50,781 bases of DNA from JAWLDB01 sp041686915 (lineage in GTDB: Bacteria > Bacillota > UBA994 > UBA5500), in assembly GCA_041686915.1 (NCBI GenBank), contig JAWLDB010000004.1, positions 1 to 50,781 on the forward strand. The letters are read 5' to 3'. Below, one piece after another: positions 23,154 through 31,286 of this stretch. The notes beneath the pieces were generated by a model. That model was given only the letters and a program-made list of their open reading frames with translations, was not told the origin of the DNA and ran no database searches. Each line of letters opens with the position of its first letter. The stretch's first letter is position 1. The position numbers and the translations under genes are program-made.

Positions 23154-24243
23154 TCACTTGCACCTCTCTTGGGTAGCTTGCGTATGGCAGCGACCGCTAG
23201 CGTCAACAAGGGGATACCCACTTGGAAAAATGGTGCATATACAGGCCAGATCTCTTGGGCAAACTCGATGTTTTCCGGCAGATTGCTGAAGCCAGTAATG
23301 GCCAGGATAACCATCAGTATCATGAAGGGTAAGATTAAGTGTTTGTAGCTGTGCAGCTTAAAAGCCTGAGCAGTGCCTATGGTGCTGGCGTAAAGCAGAA
23401 CGGCCAGCTTAATGAACCCCATCGATAGAAAATTGATGGCCACCAGTACCTCCAGCCGGGTGATAATCTCTGCGATGCTAATCTGCCTGGCTGCCTGGAA
23501 CGAAGGATATGTGATGTTGCGCAGGGTTGGTCCCAGTACAACTATGTTGCGCAGCGATACCAGCAACAGCACTAGAGCAGCCAGGGCTAATCCCAGACTG
23601 ACACTCCGCCTGAGCTTTTGCTTCCGGTTGAGGTACGGAAAGACAAACAAAAAGACGACTGTCTCGGCAAAGGGGAAGGCTGCCACACCATGCCCAGCCC
23701 GGAGCAGTTCTGGTAGGGGTGTCGTTAACGCCGGCCTTAGATTATCCATATTGAACTCCGGAAACAGTAGCGACGTCGTCAATATAACGGTCAAGATAGC
23801 GGCAATTACCAAGAGCTCAGCCGTACGACCGATTACTTCTATTCCGTGCCAGGCTGCATGCGCTGCCACGCCGCCGAACAGCAGCAGTATCACTAGCATG
23901 GGTGTTTTAACATAATGGTGGTAGCGATGAAATCTGCAAAATTGCGCATGACCAACGCACCTAGCTGGAAGGAGAACCAGATGAGTGCGAGTGTAACCCC
24001 TTTGCCTAGCCACCGGCCATAGACCTTGTCGGCTATCTCCACTATGCTCATACCAGGAAACCGCCGAGCCAAGGTGGTGAACAGCAATGCTATTAATAAG
24101 CCCTCTAGAAAGCCTAGGACAACGGCTGCCCAGTTATCCTGGCCGACCTTGCCGACAGACAGGACGAGCGTCGAGCCAAATGTAAAACCCGTTATCATTA
24201 GTAACAATTGCCTAGAAGATATTCTGCCCTGTTCCTGCTGCAC
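23150..24243 (-). pseudogene. gerB: Spore germination permease (GerAB/GerKB family), frameshifted
   Basis: The B subunit of germinant receptors is a 10-TM APC-type permease of about 365 residues. Here the N-terminal part (VQQEQGRISSRQLLLMITGFTFGST.., to NFADFIATTIMLK) stops at 23893, and the rest (TPMLVILLLFGGVAAHAAWHG.. to RGASE) continues in the next frame. Adding one base to the A-run at 23905-23908 (T-run on the plus strand) joins them into a 364-residue protein of normal length. The start is the GTG at 24243, 8 nt after AAGGAGG, not the upstream ATG at 24270. The break is a one-base homopolymer deletion: a sequencing error, a real inactivating mutation, or slippage at the A-run. The gene is otherwise well conserved along its length. 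Confidence 0.85.
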
Positions 24244-24273
24244 CTTTTCCACCTCCTTACCGACCGGCATGCT

Positions 24274-25493
24274 TTATGGCTTGGGATGCGGCATCTCCGC
24301 GATTTGTCCAAACCGTCTTAGGCGCACTTCTACATCCATTTCCAAATCCAACTGTTCAAAGGCCTGGTCCCATTCCTGTTCCAGCGTGGACCATTCATTG
24401 GGGAAGCTCCTGCGAACAGACTCACCAAAGCCGAAAATATCTGCCTTTAGTCGCTTCGCTTCGTTAAGCGCCAGGGTAATCTCATACTTGATACGCTCAG
24501 CAGCCAGCTGCTCCAACGCGGTAAAGTGCTCTGGAGTGACCAGCTTGCCTTCGCCAAACTGCTCTGCCAAATTGCAGGCAGCTTTGACCTTCACCTTCAT
24601 CTTAACGTTCCCATCCCGCATCTCTGGCTGGGTGCTGGAACTGGCATTCAGTATCTCCAAGCTGATTTTGCCGCTTTGGCCCGGCCCGACAACTACCAGG
24701 ATACCAGTTTCAACCTCGTCGCTCAGCCAAAGGTATCCCCGGGTGCCGGTCAGGTCAAGCTTACCGGTTAGCTTATCACCTTTAAAGACTGCTGTACCAT
24801 CCAGACGCACGACCTCTTCCTTTGGGTTCTGGGGGTCGAGGGTGGCCGACTCGGGCTGGCCTCCCTTTTGCTCGCTTTCCGCGGTAGCCAACGTGACCCA
24901 GGTCGCTATTGGCGCGAAGGTTTTGGACATCATGCGACCGTGCAGATGGTCTACTTGCAGCCCTGCTATTTCTGAACTGGCGAACCTTGTCTGAATCAGC
25001 CGAGATAGAGCCAGACCGGGAACAGTGGCAAACCCTGACACACCTTCCAGTATATCGCTTGCCTTGCCTTCTGCCACCATTACCCAGACGGTGGGGCGCA
25101 GCTCGTCATCCCTCGTTAAAAAGTCGAGCAGGGGGGCAATACCTTGTCTTGCCGCTTCCTACCGAAAACTATCACCTGATTGTGCGGAAAGTATAGCTTG
25201 CGGCTGGACATGACCGTTAATTCGCGGATGGCCTTAAAGATGGTCTCTGCGCTAGTGCGGATAACCCACGACGGTTTGCCTTGTGCTATGCCACTAGTTT
25301 CCCCCGTGTTCGCCATCTGGCCAGGCCTAATCAGCTGAGCCGACACCAGATACTCTCCTGGTGTATCCGAAAGATCAATGCCGATGGCAGCCACTATAGC
25401 TAAAGCATCAATTTCTTTGCTGTCCCAGCATCCGGCAGTCGCCAGTAGGCAGACGAGCATTATTAATGCGGGTAGAAGCCGCGCGTTGTTCAT
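24274..25493 (-). pseudogene. gerC: Spore germination lipoprotein (GerAC/GerKC family), frameshifted
   Basis: C subunit of a germinant receptor, a lipoprotein on the outer face of the inner spore membrane. The N-terminal signal ends in a lipobox LATAGC (C22) followed by WDSKEID, the family signature, and continues to HNQVIVFGRK. The expected EAARQGIAPLLDFLTRDDELRPTVWVMVAEGKA follows only after a frame change near 25158: restoring one G (AGGAAG to AGGGAAG) gives FGREAARQGIAPLL and a 406-residue protein of normal length. The first frame ends at 25116. Start at 25493 overlaps the gerA stop (ATGA). As with gerB, a single homopolymer base is missing. Confidence 0.85.
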
Positions 25494-27088
25494 GTACTCT
25501 CACCGCCCTCATCCTCATCAGGCGGACTTGGCTGCAGCCTGAATTCCATTCGTTTGGGGTCGTGCCAACCGATTAATCTGGGCCTGGTAACCATCGACCA
25601 GAGCGGGGCCCTAACCACCGTGTCCTTCAGGTCAGCAGGCGTCAGCGGAGCAAAAGGTGAGAGAAAGGGCACGCCAAACGACCGTAGTGACGCAAGGTGT
25701 GTCACAATGAATATGACCCCAAATAGCACTCCTACCAGTCCTAAAACAGCTGCAAGAAACAGGAAAAACACCCGTAGCAAGGCGCTTACATCCGCTAGTG
25801 GCAATACAACGAAAGAGGCCAGGGCGGTAATGGAGATTGCGATGACTATTGGGGCGCCAACCACCCCTGCCTGAATAGCTGCCTGTCCAATAACCAAGGT
25901 GCCAACGATACTGACTGCTTGGCCAAGAGCTCTTGGCATACGCACTCCTGCTTCCCGCAGAATTTCAAATACCAGACTCATGCTGAAGGCCTCCGGGAAG
26001 GACGGTAGAGGGGTGCCTTCAGCCGCAGCCGCTACCGTTATTAGTAGTGGTGTGGGTATCACCTCCTGATGGAAAGTGACTAACGCAACATAGACTGCCG
26101 GCGTTAGTACGCTAATTGCAAAAGCAATGTATCTAACCATCCGGATCATGCTGGCATACCAGGGCCTGGAGAAATAGTCTTCAGCATTTTGGAACGCCTC
26201 TACGAGCAACGTAGGTACTACCAGGGTAAACGGCGACCCATCAACGATAATTGCCACCCTGCCTTCTAGCAGCTTCGCGGCCACAACATCCGGCCTCTCC
26301 GTATTTGAGACAGTTGGGAAGGGTGAGAACGGATGGTCTTCTATAAACTGCTCAACATAGCCTGACTCTAAAATAGCGTCTATCTTTATACCCTTTAGCC
26401 GTCGCTTTACTTCCTCCACCAGCTTGGGATTGGTCAGACCTCTCAGATAGGCGATCGCCACCGTGGTCTGACTGTACGACCCGAGACGGAGACAATCGAG
26501 TGTCAGTTCAGCGGTACGCAACCTTCGCCGCAACAAGGAAACGTTGGTAACCAGCTCCTCGACGAACCCTTCGTGCGCCCCCCTGACGACAACCTCGGTC
26601 TGAGGGGGCTCAATGTTCCTCACTTTCGGGCCCGCCGTATCTGCCAGCAGTGCGCCGGCAAAGCCTTTGACGAGCAGTACAGTCTGCCCTGCAAGCAGTG
26701 CCTCCACTGCTTTGGTCAAGGAGTCAGTCAAGTTTAGATCACCTAACGTGATAAACTGTGTTGCCAGAGTCTCCAGCAGCACACGCGGAGATAAGCTCAA
26801 GATAGCCTTATCTTCTGTCTCGGACTGCAGTGGTCGGATCACATTATCCTGCAGGCTTGCCGAGTTAACCATGCTTTCTAGATATAGCACGGCCACGTGC
26901 TGGCCTTTGACGAGGCTAAGCAGCTTGGTTCGCAAATCCATACTATTGCCAATCGCTTCAGATAGCAGCTTAATGTTCTGATTTGGATCCTCTGTGAAAC
27001 TCCAAGCTTGGTCCGCTTGTTCAGATTTAGTGCTATCCTGCCGCAGCAAGTTGGCGAGTCTCAGTTTCTGCATCAGTTGTTTAATCAT
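25490..27088 (-). CDS. gerA: Spore germination protein GerA family (A subunit)
   Basis: 532 residues, intact. A hydrophilic N-terminal domain (about 1-290) includes DNVIRPLQSE, LLVKGFAGALLADTAGPKVRNIEPPQTEVVVRGAHEGFVEELVTNVSLLRRRL and RPDVVAAKLLEGRVAIIVDGSPFTLVVPTL, all typical of GerAA-type proteins. A membrane domain with four to five helices follows (about 315-470), including PLPSFPEAFSMSLVFEILREAGVRMP. Together with GerB and GerC it forms the nutrient-sensing receptor in the inner spore membrane. First gene of the minus-strand operon gerA-gerC-gerB-small TM gene; ATG at 27088 with GGAG upstream. Gene symbol is by family; the nutrient is unknown. Confidence 0.92.
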   Translation of the reverse strand: MIKQLMQKLRLANLLRQDSTKSEQADQAWSFTEDPNQNIKLLSEAIGNSMDLRTKLLSLVKGQHVAVLYLESMVNSASLQDNVIRPLQSETEDKAILSLSPRVLLETLATQFITLGDLNLTDSLTKAVEALLAGQTVLLVKGFAGALLADTAGPKVRNIEPPQTEVVVRGAHEGFVEELVTNVSLLRRRLRTAELTLDCLRLGSYSQTTVAIAYLRGLTNPKLVEEVKRRLKGIKIDAILESGYVEQFIEDHPFSPFPTVSNTERPDVVAAKLLEGRVAIIVDGSPFTLVVPTLLVEAFQNAEDYFSRPWYASMIRMVRYIAFAISVLTPAVYVALVTFHQEVIPTPLLITVAAAAEGTPLPSFPEAFSMSLVFEILREAGVRMPRALGQAVSIVGTLVIGQAAIQAGVVGAPIVIAISITALASFVVLPLADVSALLRVFFLFLAAVLGLVGVLFGVIFIVTHLASLRSFGVPFLSPFAPLTPADLKDTVVRAPLWSMVTRPRLIGWHDPKRMEFRLQPSPPDEDEGGEST

Positions 27089-27148
27089 GTCTTCAGCTCC
27101 GCCCTAATTTCTCAATCCTATTATTGGCGCGCTGCGCATTACCTAACC

Positions 27149-27211
27149 ATGGGAGCAGGATTGCGCCATCTCGCGCCGAACCTTAGTCTTCAGGAAAGAC
27201 AGGAGGCATAG
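27149..27211 (+). other. Short upstream reading frame before an MFS gene
   Basis: A 20-codon frame (MGAGLRHLAPNLSLQERQEA) has no Shine-Dalgarno of its own. Its TAG at 27209-27211 lies between the MFS gene's Shine-Dalgarno AGGAGG (27201-27206) and its ATG (27217). It may be translated at a low level or be a chance frame. Confidence 0.2.
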
Positions 27212-27216
27212 CTTGT

Positions 27217-28506
27217 ATGGCATCAATTAGAGAAAACCAGCTGGGGATGAAGCAGCGCCTGCAGCGAACGGCAGCAATGTTCCGTGGCCATAACAGCAGC
27301 ATCAGGGCCGTATTGGTCAGCGAAGTCTGCTTCGGGACCGCAATATCCTGGTTTAACACCTATCGGTCGCTATACATGGTGGCGCTTGGGGCAAGCGAAC
27401 TGCAGGTGGGGCTGACAAGTTCTCTGCTACTTTGTTCTCAAGCAGTAGGTGCCTTGCTTGGCGGATGGAGCGCTGACCGCTTCGGGCGAAAGCGCACTAT
27501 GCAGTTCTTTGATACCCTGGCTTGGCTGACATCTATCACCCTTTGGTTCCTGGCCAGTGGCTTTGGCTACTTCGTAGTCGCAGCTCTGTTTAACGGCCTG
27601 TTTTTTGGAGCCATTCCCAGCTGGAACTGCGTGATCGCAGGGAATACCACTCACAAACGGCGCCACGAAGTCTATGGTCTTGTACACCTCACCTTCCTAG
27701 GTTCAGGGTTGTTCGGGCCGATTGGCGGTTGGCTGGTAGCTCGCTATGGTATCGTCTCGGGCAGCAAAGTGATCTATGCTCTTGGGTTTATGCTTGTGCT
27801 GGCAGCCCTGGCTGTCAGGCAGCTCTTCGTGCACGAAGCCGCGCCTGAAACAGAGTCAGGAGAGGCAACAGCGGTGGCCGGTCCAGCCAGTTTCCGCGAC
27901 GCGTTCCGCATCATTCTGGGGGACAGGCGGGTAACGATTATTATCCTGTCTGTTGTGCTGACCAACTTCACCTGGATAATGTTCAGCACCTATTCGGCAC
28001 TATATATGACCAATGCTGCTGGTTTGGCGCTGCCCGCATCCCTGATTTCACTATTGCCCTTGCTGAACTCGCTTAGCATGATTTCAGTTCTACTGCTGGT
28101 GATTCCGCAGATCAGCAACGAGCACTATCCGAGCAGACTTGTGCTCGGATCTGGCATGATTGCAGTCGGTACGCTAGTCTTCCTGCTAACCCCACGGGGT
28201 TGGTTTTGGCCCCTGGGAGTCTACGCACTGCTTGCTGCGGGTGGTGGAGCGATTGTCGACCCTGTAAGGTCAAGTTATCAGGCTAATATCGTGCCTGCTC
28301 ACGCCTTTGCCAAAGTGCTTTCTGTCAGTTCCACGTTCATGCTGCTGAGCGGTATCCCAGCCGGTCCGATAGCGGGCGCCCTTTTCCGTATAAACGTGCG
28401 CCTGCCGTTTTATCTTGTTTTGGGGCTGCAGAGCTGCAACTTCCTACTTAACCTGGCCCTAAAAAGAGTAGGGAAGAGTAGTAATGACAGCGCAATAGGG
28501 GTATAG
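27217..28506 (+). CDS. MFS transporter, probable efflux
   Basis: 429 residues with about 12 hydrophobic segments. Motif A GGWSADRFGRKRTMQ (about 82-96) sits between helices 2 and 3, and the GLFGPIGGWLVARYG loop in helix 5 resembles the antiporter motif. The central loop HEAAPETESGEATAVAG is acidic. The ATG at 27217 is 10 nt after AGGAGG, slightly long. Divergent from gerA with a 128-bp shared upstream region. The nearest features downstream are the TPP riboswitch and thiE; whether it is related to thiamine uptake cannot be said, since the riboswitch lies after it, not before. Confidence 0.85.
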   Translation: MASIRENQLGMKQRLQRTAAMFRGHNSSIRAVLVSEVCFGTAISWFNTYRSLYMVALGASELQVGLTSSLLLCSQAVGALLGGWSADRFGRKRTMQFFDTLAWLTSITLWFLASGFGYFVVAALFNGLFFGAIPSWNCVIAGNTTHKRRHEVYGLVHLTFLGSGLFGPIGGWLVARYGIVSGSKVIYALGFMLVLAALAVRQLFVHEAAPETESGEATAVAGPASFRDAFRIILGDRRVTIIILSVVLTNFTWIMFSTYSALYMTNAAGLALPASLISLLPLLNSLSMISVLLLVIPQISNEHYPSRLVLGSGMIAVGTLVFLLTPRGWFWPLGVYALLAAGGGAIVDPVRSSYQANIVPAHAFAKVLSVSSTFMLLSGIPAGPIAGALFRINVRLPFYLVLGLQSCNFLLNLALKRVGKSSNDSAIGV

Positions 28507-28574
28507 CTGTCCCAAAGACCGGTTTACAGGATAGAGCAATAGGAGTATCATAGAGAAGAACTAAATAGAGACTG

Positions 28575-28667
28575 ACTCTAGGGGAGCTGGTAGCACCAGC
28601 TGAGAGGAAGGGATGACCCTTCCGACCCTCGGAACCTGATCTGGGTAATACCAGCGTAGGGAAGAGT
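28575..28667 (+). ncRNA. TPP riboswitch (THI element)
   Basis: Conserved THI-box parts are present in order: ACTCT / AGAGT closing helix (28575-28579 with 28663-28667), GGGGAGCTGG, the strongly conserved CAGCTGAGAGGAAGG (28607 region), GATGACCCTTCCGACCCT, CGGAACCTGATCTGGGTAAT and ACCAGCGTAGGGAAG. It binds thiamine diphosphate. The terminator at 28681-28714 directly downstream is the expression platform: with ligand bound, the hairpin forms and thiE-thiC transcription stops. Confidence 0.97.
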
Positions 28668-28680
28668 GGCTGGATTTCTG

Positions 28681-28714
28681 AGCCGTGATTCACTAAGCTG
28701 AATCACGGCTTTTT
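28681..28714 (+). terminator. Riboswitch-controlled intrinsic terminator
   Basis: The 12-bp perfect stem AGCCGTGATTCA / TGAATCACGGCT with a CTAAGC loop is followed by a short T-tract. It separates the TPP aptamer from the thiE Shine-Dalgarno. Confidence 0.92.
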
Positions 28715-28736
28715 ACTTTGCAGGAGGTTGATGTGC

Positions 28737-29357
28737 ATGGATTACACGCTTTATGGAGTGGTAGGCGCTGGATACACCGGCAATCGCACACTGGAGCAGG
28801 CGGTGGAAGAGTCTATTAAGGGTGGTGTTACGGTAGTTCAGCTGCGCGAGAAGAGTCTGACCGGACGGGAGTTTTACGAGCTGGCGAAACGGATCAAGGC
28901 GATCACGGCGCGCTGTGGCATACCTCTGATCATCAATGACCGGATAGATATCGCGCTTGCCGTTGATGCTGACGGCGTACACCTGGGGCAGGATGACATG
29001 CCGGCTGCTGTAGCTAGAAAGCTGCTGGGAAGCAAGATCCTAGGTGTATCAGCTCATTCGGTGGAGGAGGCAAAGCAAGCACAGGCTGATGGCGCTGACT
29101 ACTTAGGGGTAGGGGCTGTGTTCCCAACGGCCACTAAGTCAGATATTGCAGGGGTGCTGCATCCGGGTGGGTTGGAACAGATGGCCAGGTCGGTCGAGCT
29201 GCCGGTAGTTGGCATTGGCGGCATCGGACACGGCAACGTGGAGCAGCTGCTCGGCACTGGCATCGCCGGCGTGGCAGTCATCTCGGCCATTTACACTCAG
29301 CCTGACATCCGCGAGAGTGCCAGGCAAATGCGCGAGCTGCTTAGAGGCTTGAAATAA
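28737..29357 (+). CDS. thiE: Thiamine phosphate synthase
   Basis: 206 residues, TIM-barrel. ThiE joins HMP-pyrophosphate and thiazole phosphate to make thiamine phosphate in the cytoplasm. Motifs: VQLREKS (R37, K39), IINDRIDIAL (N67, D68, R69), GVHLGQDDM (H82-Q85), GVSAHSVEEA, the pyrophosphate-binding GVGAVFPTATK, and GIGGI near the C-terminus. The ATG at 28737 is 9 nt after AGGAGG; earlier in-frame codons (TTG 28728, ATG 28731) are too close. First gene of the riboswitch-controlled thiE-thiC operon, 34 bp before thiC. Confidence 0.96.
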   Translation: MDYTLYGVVGAGYTGNRTLEQAVEESIKGGVTVVQLREKSLTGREFYELAKRIKAITARCGIPLIINDRIDIALAVDADGVHLGQDDMPAAVARKLLGSKILGVSAHSVEEAKQAQADGADYLGVGAVFPTATKSDIAGVLHPGGLEQMARSVELPVVGIGGIGHGNVEQLLGTGIAGVAVISAIYTQPDIRESARQMRELLRGLK

Positions 29358-29391
29358 CAATTGGATCAGAACGAAAGGTGGCGTCCATAAA

Positions 29392-30696
29392 ATGATGACT
29401 CAACTGGAATCCGCAAGAGCAGGGATTATTACTCCTGAAATGCACTCAGCTGCTGAGTACGAAGGTATATCTGCCGAGCAAATGCGCGCTGGCATCGCCA
29501 GCGGCGAAATCGTATTGCCCTATAACATCAACCATCGTCCCGCCCGCACCTTAGCTGTAGGCAAGGGCCTGAAGACCAAGGTCAACGCTAATATCGGCAC
29601 CTCGGATGCGTTCCCGGAGCTGGACAAAGAGCTAGAGAAACTGCAGGCAGCTCTCAAGGCCGGCACTGACTCGGTCATGGACCTTAGCACCGGTGGTGAC
29701 ATCGATGCTGCCCGCAAGGCTATCATCGCAGAGAGCCCGGTGATGGTCGGTACCGTTCCGATGTATCAAGCCCTGGTTGATGCCGCCGAGGCTGGTCGTG
29801 GTATGGTGGAGATGACTGCCGACGATATCTTTGCCTCAGTAGAGAAGCACTGCGCCGACGGCGCTGACTTCATCACCGTTCACTGCGGCGTGACCCTGGA
29901 AGTTATCGAAGAGCTGAAGGAGCATGGCCGCGTCATGGACATCGTCTCCCGTGGTGGTTCTTTCCTTACTGCCTGGATGCTGCACAACCAGCAGCAGAAC
30001 CCCTTGTTTTCGCAATACGACCGTTTGCTGGAGATTGCCCGTAAGTGTGACGTCACCCTTAGCTTAGGCGATGGACTGCGTCCGGGCTGTTTGGATGATG
30101 CCAGCGATGCTCCGCAGATTAAGGAGCTAATTATCCTCGGCGGCCTGGTCAGGCGCGCCCGCGAGGCTGGCGTGCAGGTTATGGTGGAAGGCCCGGGCCA
30201 TGTGCCGCTGGACCAGATCCAGGCTAACATGACGATGGAAAAGACCCTCTGCTATAACGCGCCGTTCTACGTGCTCGGCCCGATCGTCACCGACGTAGCC
30301 CCTGGTTATGACCATATTACCTCCGCTATCGGTGGCGCTATCGCTGCTTCCTCCGGCGCAGACTTCCTTTGCTACGTTACCCCGGCTGAGCATCTGGGTC
30401 TGCCAACGCTCGAGGATGTGAAGGAAGGTGTGATTGCTTCCCGCATCGCTGCCCATGCGGCTGATATCGTCAAGGGTGTGAAGGGAGCGCGTGAATGGGA
30501 CCGCGAAATGGCGAAGGCGCGCAAAGCCCTCGACTGGCAGAAGCAGATTGACCTCGCTATCGACCCTGAGCGGGCTTCCCGCATCCGCAAGGAGAAGAAC
30601 GAAGACAGCCAGGAGTGCTGCACCATGTGCGGCAAGTTCTGCGCCTACAAGCTGGTCAGCGAGTACCTCGGCACCACCTTCAAAGGTGGTTGCTAA
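29392..30696 (+). CDS. thiC: Phosphomethylpyrimidine synthase
   Basis: 434 residues, the short form lacking the N-terminal extension of proteobacterial ThiC. ThiC converts aminoimidazole ribotide to HMP phosphate using a [4Fe-4S] cluster and S-adenosylmethionine. Motifs: NINHRPARTLAVGKG, KVNANIGTS, DLSTGGDI, FITVHCGVT, VSRGGSFLTAWM, LSLGDGLRPGC, VMVEGPGHVPLDQI, and LGPIVTDVAPGYDHITSAIGG. The C-terminal cluster site reads C410-x2-C413-x3-C417 (CTMCGKFC), one residue shorter in the second gap than the C-x2-C-x4-C of the long form. Start MMTQ has GAAAGGTGG about 10-15 nt upstream. Under the TPP riboswitch with thiE. Confidence 0.97.
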   Translation: MMTQLESARAGIITPEMHSAAEYEGISAEQMRAGIASGEIVLPYNINHRPARTLAVGKGLKTKVNANIGTSDAFPELDKELEKLQAALKAGTDSVMDLSTGGDIDAARKAIIAESPVMVGTVPMYQALVDAAEAGRGMVEMTADDIFASVEKHCADGADFITVHCGVTLEVIEELKEHGRVMDIVSRGGSFLTAWMLHNQQQNPLFSQYDRLLEIARKCDVTLSLGDGLRPGCLDDASDAPQIKELIILGGLVRRAREAGVQVMVEGPGHVPLDQIQANMTMEKTLCYNAPFYVLGPIVTDVAPGYDHITSAIGGAIAASSGADFLCYVTPAEHLGLPTLEDVKEGVIASRIAAHAADIVKGVKGAREWDREMAKARKALDWQKQIDLAIDPERASRIRKEKNEDSQECCTMCGKFCAYKLVSEYLGTTFKGGC

Positions 30697-30702
30697 TAAG
30701 TC

Positions 30703-30730
30703 AGGCCTGGTCTCGCGACCAGGCCTTTCA
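30703..30730 (+). terminator. Intrinsic terminator of the thi operon
   Basis: The 10-bp stem AGGCCTGGTC / GACCAGGCCT with a TCGC loop is followed by a short TTTC run. Confidence 0.75.
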
Positions 30731-30768
30731 TCTTACTCAAACCCTACGGGCATCTGCCTCCGTTGTAG

Positions 30769-30788
30769 GGGTTGAACATGTTCAACCC
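30769..30788. repeat. Perfect 20-bp palindrome at the start of repeat copy A
   Basis: GGGTTGAACATGTTCAACCC is a perfect palindrome preceded by TGTAG, the same lead-in as the GGGCAGAA-type palindromes. The homologous spot beside copy B (31092-31104) keeps only the right half (GGTGTTCAACCC). Confidence 0.7.
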
Positions 30789-30849
30789 GGACCCACAAAA
30801 CGCGCTTGGGTTTTGTAGGGGCAGAATTCCATTCTGCCCACCGGGGACG
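30781..30849 (+). repeat. Dispersed repeat copy A (about 69 bp)
   Basis: The block begins TTCAACCCGGACCCACAAAA, continues through CGCGCTTGGG and contains the palindrome GGGCAGAAT-TCC-ATTCTGCCC (30819-30839), then ACCGGGGACG. It is about 92 percent identical to copy B at 31098. The rest of the 30731-31286 intergenic stretch holds no gene that I can see; open frames crossing it are made of these repeats. Confidence 0.85.
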
Positions 30850-31097
30850 TCTCTGTTGCCGTGGCTGCAGGCAATTCGCTGGGTGCTGGCTTTCGCTCAT
30901 ACAAGAATGTGGTATGAGCTCGGCACCGACGGGCCCAGCAAAACTCGGCTGCGCCTCAAACAGTTGCAGGGCATGTACGTCGGTTTCTCGCTCCATTTAA
31001 CTAGTCTCAAGCCTATGCACTGCTCTATTGCCATGCACCCCTGCCTCACCGCGGGTCCTGCGATAAAGTGGTAAGGTGCGGTGAGAGCTATGGGGTG

Positions 31098-31165
31098 TTC
31101 AACCCGGACCCACAAAACGCTCTTGGGGATGTAGGGGCAGAATTGCATTCTGCCCACCGGGGACG
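31098..31165 (+). repeat. Dispersed repeat copy B (about 68 bp)
   Basis: Same orientation as copy A, 317 bp downstream. It contains GGGCAGAAT-TGC-ATTCTGCCC (31135-31155): the palindrome arms are conserved while the 3-base centre differs from copy A, as expected if the stem is selected. Just beyond it GACCC-ACGA-GGGTC and GCGG-AA-CCGC form two more small hairpins. Confidence 0.85.
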
Positions 31166-31286
31166 GGACCCACGAGGGTCGCGGAACCGCCTTCTGTTTC
31201 CAATGTTCTTAAGAATTTGTTAGAATACAAGAGTATAGCAGCGGGCAAATCACAAAGCTATAAATCTGGTTTTATGCGAGGTACTA

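Noticed and set aside
23893..23915. Programmed -1 frameshift in gerB
   Set aside because: The 0-frame codons ATG-TTA-AAA-CAC do not form a good X-XXY-YYZ slippery heptamer, no stimulatory stem was seen, and gerC has a similar break at a G-run that slippage of this kind would not explain. Homopolymer deletion is simpler.
24026..24994. 322-codon plus-strand frame opposite gerC/gerB
   Set aside because: Ser/Pro-rich antisense translation running across the gerC-gerB junction; no Shine-Dalgarno, not a protein family.
28448..28693. 81-codon minus-strand frame over the TPP riboswitch
   Set aside because: It is the antisense of a conserved RNA element and an unlikely protein.
30772..31157. Frames on both strands across the repeat region
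   Set aside because: They are built from the two repeat copies (CSTRTHKT/GPKRVLWVRVEH-type translation on the two strands) and lack start signals.
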